DNA of 64,000 bases, taken from contig JAHLLA010000002.1 in assembly GCA_020444415.1 (NCBI GenBank), forward strand, positions 186,001 through 250,000. Direction: 5' to 3'. The position numbers and the translations under genes were made by a program. The stretch comes from Bacteroidota bacterium. GTDB lineage: Bacteria; Bacteroidota; Bacteroidia; Bacteroidales; F082. The notes below the pieces were generated by a model. The model had not been told where the DNA came from and did no database searches. It saw only the letters and a program-made list of their open reading frames with translations. Positions 18,882 to 24,863 of the stretch are shown here, one piece after another. Numbering within the stretch: position 1 is the stretch's first letter; every line of letters starts with the position of its first letter.

Positions 18882-18923
18882 GGTTGTATGAGTAGGTAAA
18901 CAGTATGTGCTTACATTACAACC
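18882..18923 (+). other. Conserved 42-nt two-stem hairpin in the 3' UTR of B3 (copy 3)
   Basis: Outer stem GGTTGT / ACAACC; inner stem GTAGGTA (18892-18898) with TGCTTAC (18908-18914), including G-U pairs; loop AACAGTATG. A perfect AAGGAAT/ATTCCTT hairpin (18934-18952) and an ACCC/GGGT hairpin follow. Confidence 0.7.
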
Positions 18924-18976
18924 AACTATTAAAAAGGAATACGTAATTCCTTAAAAAACCCTAAAGCGGGTTAACA

Positions 18977-19009
18977 AAAGAGGCCGGACATGTCCGGTCT
19001 CTTTTGTTT
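18977..19009 (+). terminator. Intrinsic terminator of cassette 3
   Basis: A near-palindromic stem of AAAAGAGGCCGGACA and its complement, followed by TTTTGTTTT. Confidence 0.88.
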
Positions 19010-19010
19010 T

Positions 19011-19190
19011 GTCCCCCGCTGGCGGGGGTGCCTGAAAGGCGGGGGTGGAATAAAAAGTTAATTTGTGAAGGAGCAAAGCGACTGTGACAATCTCGTTTTT
19101 TCATTCACAGGCATTATAAAACAGAATGAGACTCTTAGGTCGCTACGCTCCTCTTCCGCCTGCCAAAGTTTTACGGCGGACAGGGAGTTA
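19011..19190. repeat. Cluster of short palindromic repeats after the lipoprotein array
   Basis: A GC-rich palindrome (CCCCCGCTGGCGGGGG) with a further GGCGGGGGTGG arm occupies 19011-19048. GGAGCAAAGCGAC (about 19070-19082) is met by the inverted GTCGCTACGCTCC (about 19139-19151). TCCGCC and GGCGGA arms follow at 19155-19180. GC content is clearly above the surroundings. It resembles dispersed REP/MITE-like elements in which GGAGCGAAGCGAC arms are common; no coding frame is seen. Confidence 0.6.
19066..19104 (+). repeat. 39-bp dispersed repeat, copy 1
   Basis: Shares 36 of 39 bases with 19333-19371; both hold GCGACTGT, ACAATCTCG and a TTTTTTCAT end. Confidence 0.8.
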
Positions 19191-19239
19191 AACGATTTTT
19201 GTTTATATTTGAATGTCTCAAATAAGCATACTTTTGCTT

Positions 19240-19290
19240 AAACCTGTTGGTGATCAAGCGATATTCATTTCAAGCACTAACAGGTTTTTT
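19240..19290 (+). terminator. Orphan terminator-like hairpin
   Basis: A 13-bp stem AAACCTGTTGGTG (19240-19252) with CACTAACAGGTTT (19275-19287, one G-U pair), a 22-nt loop, then T residues. No gene precedes it for several hundred bases. Confidence 0.65.
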
Positions 19291-19332
19291 ATTACTATGT
19301 CCACCGCTGGTGCTAAGAAAAACGTTTATTTA

Positions 19333-19371
19333 TGAAGGAGTGAAGCGACTGTAACAATCTCGTTTTTTCAT
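19333..19371 (+). repeat. 39-bp dispersed repeat, copy 2
   Basis: Second copy in direct orientation, 267 bases after the first, with three mismatches. Confidence 0.8.
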
Positions 19372-19438
19372 GCAACCATTCCTTCAATTTCCCGTACAAT
19401 TTATCAGAATAAAAGCACTTATTAATTGTTTATGGTGT

Positions 19439-19477
19439 GCCCCCGGAAACTACCCTCAAGTATCGGGGGCTTTTTTT
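19439..19477 (+). terminator. Orphan intrinsic terminator
   Basis: GCCCCCG (19439-19445) pairs with CGGGGGC (19464-19470) and is followed by seven T. No coding sequence lies upstream; it may end an unannotated small RNA. Confidence 0.75.
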
Positions 19478-19607
19478 ATATTAATTTTCTTTCAATAAAT
19501 AGATTAAAAAAATCGGAACAGATTGAAACATTCATTTTGAATTACAGTATACTTATGCACGCTTGTTTAATGGCGATTTGAGGGAGTAATTGTTCTCCGC
19601 ATCGTAT

Positions 19608-19641
19608 AAAGGAGCCGGCAAAAAGCCGGCTCCTTTTTTAT
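19608..19641 (+). terminator. Orphan intrinsic terminator
   Basis: AAAGGAGCCGGC (19608-19619), loop of five A, GCCGGCTCCTTT (19625-19636), then a T-run. It is the third orphan terminator in 400 bases. Confidence 0.78.
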
Positions 19642-19713
19642 TAATTCTCATACTGAGCTTCAGTGGAAGGACCTTATCTGGAATTTAAACCACACTTTAA
19701 ACCATTATACAAA

Positions 19714-19746
19714 TAAAAAAACCTCCTTTTAAATAAGGAGGTTTTT
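19714..19746 (-). terminator. Terminator of tRNA-Lys
   Basis: AAAAACCTCCTT (19717-19728) pairs with AAGGAGGTTTTT (19735-19746). Read on the minus strand it lies just downstream of the tRNA, with a U-run from the A-run at 19714-19720. Confidence 0.85.
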
Positions 19747-19750
19747 CGGG

Positions 19751-19823
19751 TGATTCGTCGGAGGCTCGAACTCCGGACCCTCTGCTTAAAAGGCAGATGC
19801 TCTACCTGCTGAGCTAACGAATC
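19751..19823 (-). tRNA. tRNA-Lys (anticodon UUU)
   Basis: All four arms fold over 73 nt on the minus strand: acceptor GATTCGT with ACGAATC, D stem GCTC with GAGC, anticodon stem TCTGC with GCAGA around the loop CTTTTAA (anticodon TTT), and T arm CGGAG, TTCGAGC, CTCCG. The discriminator base is A, and CCA is not encoded. It lies between the repeat cluster and the YrdC-family gene, also minus strand. Confidence 0.97.
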
Positions 19824-19881
19824 ATCAATTGGGAGTGCAAAAGTACTATTTTTTTAAAAAAAACAAACCCTAATCACTTTT

Positions 19882-20496
19882 TTATTCTTCCAATATGCCT
19901 TTTCCCTGTCTGATTACTTCTGCTACACCTGAAGTACAGTCCACAATGGTTGATGGTTCATTGCCACCATAACCTGCATCGATAACAATATCGACCATAT
20001 CTTTATACTTTTCATAAATTAATTCCGGGTCGGTTGTGTACTCAACAATTTCATCTTCATCGCGAATAGACGTTGTGAGTAGGGGATGCCCTAATTCCTC
20101 AACGATCAGCGACACGATGGGGTCGTCAGGGATTCGGATACCTACCGTTTTCTTTTTACTTTGAAAAATTTTCGGAATATTATTATTGGCATTCAGAATG
20201 AAAGTAAAAGGACCGGGCAAATTTCGCCGGATCAATCGGAATATCGTATTTTCCAGCGGTTTAGTAAATTCTGACAACATGCTGAGGCTGTTAAAGATCA
20301 CTGAAAAGTTTGCCTTTTCTTTCTTAATACCTTTCATCTGTGCTATCTTATCGACAGCTCTTGACTGATATATACTACAACCCAAACCATAGATAGTATC
20401 AGTCGGAAAAATAACCAAACCACCCTTTTCAAGGGTTTCTATCACCATTTTTATATGGCGAGGTGCCGGATTATCGGGATGTATGCGTAGTAACAT
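19882..20496 (-). CDS. YrdC/YciO/Sua5-family protein, probable L-threonylcarbamoyladenylate synthase
   Basis: 204 residues with the complete YrdC fold and no C-terminal Sua5 domain, so it is the short form. Motifs are GGLVIFPTDTIYGLGC at about 30-45, then QMKGIKKEKANFSVIF, LPGPFTFIL, VGIRIPDDP and PSTIVDC. Proteins of this family make the threonylcarbamoyl-AMP needed for t6A37 in ANN-decoding tRNAs such as the neighbouring tRNA-Lys(UUU). The KKEKANFS segment differs from the classical KxRxxxxP motif, so a YciO-type paralogue without confirmed activity is possible. It probably has its own short transcript. Confidence 0.85.
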   Translation of the reverse strand: MLLRIHPDNPAPRHIKMVIETLEKGGLVIFPTDTIYGLGCSIYQSRAVDKIAQMKGIKKEKANFSVIFNSLSMLSEFTKPLENTIFRLIRRNLPGPFTFILNANNNIPKIFQSKKKTVGIRIPDDPIVSLIVEELGHPLLTTSIRDEDEIVEYTTDPELIYEKYKDMVDIVIDAGYGGNEPSTIVDCTSGVAEVIRQGKGILEE

Positions 20497-20563
20497 TTTT
20501 TTATCTTAATGTTTTGTGAATTAACTTCATTGCCTTGCATTAAGGCAAGCTTCGCAAAGCTTA

Positions 20564-20734
20564 GGATTAATTCAACCATCAGTTTTGATGTTTCAAATTC
20601 ATTCGGTGTTCTGAATGGGATCCCTCACTTTGTTCGGGATTAATTCAACCATCGGTTTTGATGCTTCAAATTCATTCAGTGTTTTGAATGAGATCCCTCT
20701 TTTTGTTCGGGATTAATTCAACCATCAGTTTTGA
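20564..20734. repeat. 73-bp tandem repeat, about 2.3 copies
   Basis: The block beginning GGATTAATTCAACCATC recurs at 20564, 20637 and 20710, exactly 73 bases apart; the third copy stops after about 25 bases. Copies differ at a few positions (for example TTCGGTGTTC and TTCAGTGTTT). Each contains an ATTCA/TGAAT hairpin. An 8-bp inverted repeat GTTTTGAC/GTCAAAAC (20728-20757) follows. There is no coding frame. With the AAGCTT-rich stretch before it, this accounts for 20497-20772. Confidence 0.8.
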
Positions 20735-20772
20735 CTGCGCTTTCAGCTTGTCAAAACCGGGTTTCATTAAAA

Positions 20773-20871
20773 TGGGTAAGCTACTTATATCGCACCGCTA
20801 CAACCGCCTACCCTTGCTCCCTTCCGGGCCTGGGGGAATTCAGCAGGAGCTGGTCGTATAAGACTTACCCG
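20773..20871 (-). ncRNA. ffs: Signal recognition particle RNA, small bacterial type (4.5S-like)
   Basis: On the minus strand the roughly 99-nt transcript has the conserved apical domain: CCCAGGCCCGGAAGGGAGC with the GGAA tetraloop, then AAGGGTAGGCGG. The two ends pair through GGGTAAG and CTTACCC, with further pairing of TCTTATACG and CGATATAAG, forming the single long hairpin of a small SRP RNA. It would bind Ffh for co-translational targeting. A TAATTTTG box lies directly upstream. Ends are set by the terminal stem and could be off by a few bases. Confidence 0.93.
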
Positions 20872-20874
20872 CTG

Positions 20875-20882
20875 CAAAATTA
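20875..20882 (-). promoter_or_regulatory. -7 promoter box of the SRP RNA gene
   Basis: TAATTTTG on the minus strand, followed by CAGCGGG, matches TAnnTTTG and ends only a few bases before the RNA 5' end. No convincing -33 TTG at 19-22 bases. Confidence 0.6.
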
Positions 20883-20955
20883 AAAATAGTATGGATATAT
20901 TGGGAATAATTAGCAAGATATTTTTATTTTTACACATCAACCAAAAATAAATTCC

Positions 20956-21507
20956 ATGGAAAATCAAAAATCAGTTATTAAACCGTCCTTATCCTACGGT
21001 TTGTATTTGGGTATTGCCTTAATTCTTTTTAGCTTAATCATGTATCTTCTGGATATTGATCGCGAATCCCCGATCATGTATATATCCTATCTTGTTATGG
21101 CAGGAGGATTATTCTGGGCAATGATCTCCTTCAGGGATAAAATAAACGGTGGTTTTGTATCCTATGGCAAAGCCTTTGGAACCGGATTCTGGACCGGATT
21201 ATTTGCGGCCATCATCGGAGCCATTTTTACATATATTTATGTAACCATGATTGACCCGGGTATGATCGAAGAAATTTTATTCGACGCTGAAGAAGAGATA
21301 CTCAACAGCGGAAGAGAAATGTCTGATCAAGAGATTGAACAAGGACTAAATTTTACAGAAAAATTAGTGGCAAATCCTGTTGCCCTTACAATTTGGTCAT
21401 TTGTTATGAATACTTTTTTTGCCACTATTTTATCATTGATTATTGCTATCTTTGTCAAGCGGGAAGGAACGATCGAAATCGTTGAGGAAAAGGGTACAGA
21501 AGAATAG
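20956..21507 (+). CDS. DUF4199-type membrane protein
   Basis: 183 residues with four hydrophobic segments at about 14-32, 42-58, 75-97 and 143-168, separated by an acidic loop at about 103-135. Layout and the SYGKAFGTGFWTG segment match DUF4199, a Bacteroidota inner-membrane family of unknown role. The next gene, a glycosyltransferase, starts 14 bases after its stop, so the two are probably co-transcribed. No catalytic motif is visible. Confidence 0.82.
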   Translation: MENQKSVIKPSLSYGLYLGIALILFSLIMYLLDIDRESPIMYISYLVMAGGLFWAMISFRDKINGGFVSYGKAFGTGFWTGLFAAIIGAIFTYIYVTMIDPGMIEEILFDAEEEILNSGREMSDQEIEQGLNFTEKLVANPVALTIWSFVMNTFFATILSLIIAIFVKREGTIEIVEEKGTEE

Positions 21508-21521
21508 CAAAAACAGCTTGA

Positions 21522-22469
21522 ATGGACATATCGGTAGTTATACCTTTATATAACGAAGAAGAATCGCTTAAAGAATTAAATGATTGGATTGAACGTGTGA
21601 TGACGTCCAATCATTTTTCATTTGAAGTGATTTTTATTGATGACGGTTCCAATGATGATTCATGGAAAGTTATTGAAGAACTTTCTAAATCACACAACTA
21701 CATCAAAGCCCTAGGCTTCAGAAGGAATTACGGGAAATCAGCAGCGCTTAATGAAGGATTTAGAGTAGCGGAAGGAGATGTGGTAATCACCATGGATTCG
21801 GACCTGCAGGACAGCCCTGATGAAATACCCGAACTCTACAAAATGATCAAAGTGGATGGCTTCGATATGGTTTCGGGCTGGAAAAAGAAAAGATACGATC
21901 CATTCGTAAAAAATTTCACTTCAAAATTTTATAACTGGACAACACGTGTGCTTTCTGGTATCAAGCTGCACGATTTTAATTGTGGTTTAAAAGCATATAA
22001 GCTGGAAGTGGTGCAAAGTATTGAGGTATATGGCGAAATGCACAGGTACATTCCGGTTATTGCAAAATGGGCAGGTTTCAGGAAAATAGGGGAGAAAGTC
22101 GTTCAGCATCAAAAAAGAAAATACGGAGTTACTAAATTCGGGCTCGACCGGTTTATTAAAGGTTACCTGGATTTAATATCCATCAATTTTGTTTCCCGCT
22201 TCGGACAACGTCCCATGCATCTATTTGGTGCGATCGGAAGTCTGACTTTTTTCGTAGGATTTGTCATAGCCGCTTACCTGGCTTACGCTAAGTTTTTCAT
22301 GGCTGCTTATAAAATGACTGAACGTCCACTCTTTTATTTCGGCTTACTGGCCATGCTGATTGGTACGCAGTTATTTTTAACAGGATTCCTGGCAGAAATG
22401 GTATCGAGAAATGCACCCGAGAGGAATAATTATCAAATAAAAACAAAGATCAATATAAAAAACACTTAG
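21522..22469 (+). CDS. Family 2 glycosyltransferase, polyprenyl-phosphate sugar transferase type
   Basis: 315 residues. The GT-A catalytic domain occupies about 1-225: VVIPLYNEEESL, IDDGSNDDSW, the metal-binding MDSDLQDSPDE, and KRKYGVTKFG. Two transmembrane helices follow (about 230-258 and 270-295), the arrangement of DPM1/GtrB-type enzymes that load a sugar onto undecaprenyl phosphate at the inner membrane. It abuts the next gene with no spacer, so it belongs to a short glycan operon with the SDR and GT4-like genes. Confidence 0.9.
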   Translation: MDISVVIPLYNEEESLKELNDWIERVMTSNHFSFEVIFIDDGSNDDSWKVIEELSKSHNYIKALGFRRNYGKSAALNEGFRVAEGDVVITMDSDLQDSPDEIPELYKMIKVDGFDMVSGWKKKRYDPFVKNFTSKFYNWTTRVLSGIKLHDFNCGLKAYKLEVVQSIEVYGEMHRYIPVIAKWAGFRKIGEKVVQHQKRKYGVTKFGLDRFIKGYLDLISINFVSRFGQRPMHLFGAIGSLTFFVGFVIAAYLAYAKFFMAAYKMTERPLFYFGLLAMLIGTQLFLTGFLAEMVSRNAPERNNYQIKTKINIKNT

Positions 22470-23510
22470 ATGAACATACATTTAGTATCCGGTGGTTGCG
22501 GATTTGTAGGCAGAAACATGGTAAAAAGGTTGCTAAAAACAACCAATGACAAAGTATTTGTGGTGGATGATCTTTCCATAGGTAGGCATCCTTCTGAATG
22601 GCTTGATGAATTTACAAGTAAGAATTTTAAAGACATCGAAATCATCGGTAAAGACGAAAGATTCTATTTCTGGAAAGGTGATTTCCGGGATTTCCTATTT
22701 GCTTTTCGCAGCAATCCACGTTTTATTCAGGAGAAATATGACCTGAATTTTGATCGTTTTAGTGATGTATTTCATTTTGCAGCCATTGTTGGCGGTCGTT
22801 TGAAAATTGATGGTGATCCTTTAATGGTGGGCCTCGACCTGAGTATTGACTCTGAGTTTTTCTACTGGCTCACACGTCATAAACCAAAAAGGGTGCTTTA
22901 TCCAAGTTCGAGTGCCGCCTACCCAACAAGCTTACAAACAGAAGCTGGTGCTATACAATTGAGAGAAGGCGATATTGATTTCAAAAAAAACCTGGGTACA
23001 CCTGATATGACCTATGGCTGGACGAAACTGACAGGAGAATTCCTGGCACAGATTGCTGCCAGCCACTATGGAATTCATATCGTGTGTATCAGGCCATTTT
23101 CAGGCTATGGCGAAGACCAGGAGTTATCATACCCGGTTCCGGCTATCGCGTTGCGTGCAGCCAAAAAAGAAAATCCATTCGAAGTCTGGGGCTCAGGAAA
23201 GCAGGGCCGTGATTTCGTGCATATTGATGATATTATTGACCTCATATTCATTCTGTTGGATAATGTAGGTGATGGTTCGGCTTATAATATTGGATCGGGT
23301 AAATTGACCTCATTCCTCGACCTGATCAAGGTATTCACCAGTTTTGCTGGTTACAATCCAACCATCAAACCATTGCTCGACAAACCCGTTGGGGTGCATT
23401 CGAGGTACTGCGATATGTCGCTGGTAAAAGAAAAATTTGGATGGATGCCGAAAATTTCGCTCGAAGAAGGCATGCGTCGTGTATATGAAGCCGCAAAGAA
23501 GAAAAGCTAA
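22470..23510 (+). CDS. NAD-dependent epimerase/dehydratase (extended SDR)
   Basis: 346 residues. The Rossmann motif is VSGGCGFVGRNMVKRLL; the active-site Tyr and Lys are in YGWTKLTGE; the substrate region has RPFSGYGEDQ and GSGKQGRDFVHIDDI, typical of nucleotide-sugar epimerases. The substrate cannot be told. The ATG follows the glycosyltransferase stop directly. The downstream glycosyltransferase may start inside its 3' end or just after it. Confidence 0.9.
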   Translation: MNIHLVSGGCGFVGRNMVKRLLKTTNDKVFVVDDLSIGRHPSEWLDEFTSKNFKDIEIIGKDERFYFWKGDFRDFLFAFRSNPRFIQEKYDLNFDRFSDVFHFAAIVGGRLKIDGDPLMVGLDLSIDSEFFYWLTRHKPKRVLYPSSSAAYPTSLQTEAGAIQLREGDIDFKKNLGTPDMTYGWTKLTGEFLAQIAASHYGIHIVCIRPFSGYGEDQELSYPVPAIALRAAKKENPFEVWGSGKQGRDFVHIDDIIDLIFILLDNVGDGSAYNIGSGKLTSFLDLIKVFTSFAGYNPTIKPLLDKPVGVHSRYCDMSLVKEKFGWMPKISLEEGMRRVYEAAKKKS

Positions 23511-23511
23511 A

Positions 23512-24792
23512 GTGACAGATTCAAAAAGAAAAACCATCGTTTGTTTTGGCCCCGGGCCAATGTTTAAGGGTGGCATTGCCAATTACAATACATCCCTGGC
23601 CAAATCATTTGATAAACTGGAAAACACGGATGTACATATCGTTTCGTGGACACAGCAATACCCGGCCATTATTCCGCGTGATTTTATCGACCGGAAAAGT
23701 AAAGTGGACCAGCTCGAAGGCACAGGCATCAAAGTACACTATATTACTAATTACAACAATCCTGCAAGCTGGAAAGCAACGGTTAAGTTGATCAAAAGCC
23801 TGGATCCGGATAAGGTTATTTTTCAGTGGGCTATAGCCGTGCAGGGCATTCCGTTAGAATATATCTCAAAGAAACTTAAAAAACTTAAATCAACAGAAGT
23901 TTATTTCGACCTCCATTTTGTAGTACAAAAAGAAGGAAGCGCACTGGACACGGCACTCACCAAAAGGGGCATTAAACATGCAGATGCTTATATTGTGCAT
24001 GCTTTTAAAACCGTTGATGAGTTAAAAACCCTATATCCTGATAAGAAATTTGAAGTAATTGAAAGAGGTGCAACAATTACAGGAGATGGCATCAAAGTAT
24101 TGAAATTATACCATCCAGTGTATGATATGTTTGAGCCTGACCCAAATTTTGATGTGGTGCATGCCAAAAAAGAGATGAAACTGAACAAGCATGTATTTCT
24201 CTTTTTCGGATTTATTAGGAAATACAAGGGGTTGCACAATGTGATCGAGGCATTTGCAAAAGTTGCCAGACAAAGAGATGATGTATCATTGCTCATCGTT
24301 GGCGAATCATTCTGGAACACCCTCGACTCAAAGAAACTATCTACCCGCATTAAAAATGCCACCTTTGGCGTAGCAAAAAAAATATTCCTGAAAAAGCAGG
24401 ATGATGAAAAGGATTACAATCCGCTTGCCCTGGTTGACGAGTTAAAACTTTCAGACAAAGTTTTTATTGATAATGATTTTGTTCCAAACGAAGAAGTACA
24501 TAAGTATTTCCAGGTAAGCGACAGCATCATGCTTTTTTACCTGACGGCCACGCCTTCGGGTATTGAATCGATCGCCTATAATTTTAATATGCCCATGTTG
24601 GCCACTAGTGTAGGACATTTTCCAGAAACGGTAAAAGATGGTTTTAATGGCTATCTGGCAGCGCCCGGTAATATTGAATCGATGGCTGAAGCTATGATCA
24701 AATCCATTGAAAAGCCTATTGATAGAAAAAACGTTGCTGCCACATCCAAAGATATGAGTTGGACCAATTATGCCAATGAAATACTCCGTTAG
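23512..24792 (+). CDS. GT-B glycosyltransferase (family 4-like)
   Basis: 426 residues from the GTG one base after the SDR stop. An in-frame ATG at 23485 (inside the SDR gene) would add nine basic residues and is an alternative. The N-terminal domain begins TIVCFGPGPMFKGGIANYN, a glycine-rich acceptor loop. The C-terminal nucleotide-sugar domain has FFGFIRKYKGLHNVIEAF and the PSGIESIAYNFNMPMLAT segment with the GT4 glutamate. It is probably cytoplasmic and involved in surface glycan or glycolipid assembly with the two preceding genes. Confidence 0.85.
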   Translation: MTDSKRKTIVCFGPGPMFKGGIANYNTSLAKSFDKLENTDVHIVSWTQQYPAIIPRDFIDRKSKVDQLEGTGIKVHYITNYNNPASWKATVKLIKSLDPDKVIFQWAIAVQGIPLEYISKKLKKLKSTEVYFDLHFVVQKEGSALDTALTKRGIKHADAYIVHAFKTVDELKTLYPDKKFEVIERGATITGDGIKVLKLYHPVYDMFEPDPNFDVVHAKKEMKLNKHVFLFFGFIRKYKGLHNVIEAFAKVARQRDDVSLLIVGESFWNTLDSKKLSTRIKNATFGVAKKIFLKKQDDEKDYNPLALVDELKLSDKVFIDNDFVPNEEVHKYFQVSDSIMLFYLTATPSGIESIAYNFNMPMLATSVGHFPETVKDGFNGYLAAPGNIESMAEAMIKSIEKPIDRKNVAATSKDMSWTNYANEILR

Positions 24793-24810
24793 CACATTTA
24801 TCTTAAACAT

Positions 24811-24844
24811 TTGCAGGTATAATCCATTCCATTTCATAATTTTG
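24811..24844 (+). promoter_or_regulatory. Candidate promoter of the ClC channel gene
   Basis: TTG (24811-24813), 23 bases, TAATTTTG (24837-24844); the ATG follows 19 bases later. Confidence 0.5.
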
Positions 24845-24863
24845 AGAACAGGAATTTCTTAAT

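Noticed and set aside
19751-19823. tRNA-Lys as an integration site of a mobile island carrying the lipoprotein array
   Set aside because: No integrase, no partial tRNA duplicate at the other side of the array, and no change of base composition in the array genes.
20564-20734. Possible CRISPR array
   Set aside because: The repeats are 73 bases long, directly abutting, with only about 2.3 copies and no spacers or cas genes.
20785-20967. 60-residue minus-strand open frame over the SRP RNA
   Set aside because: It runs through the structured RNA gene and shows no protein family features.
23437-23511. Long N-terminal extension of the GT-B glycosyltransferase starting inside the SDR gene
   Set aside because: The extra 25 residues are basic, lie before the first strand of the fold and overlap the SDR; the GTG just after the SDR stop is more natural.
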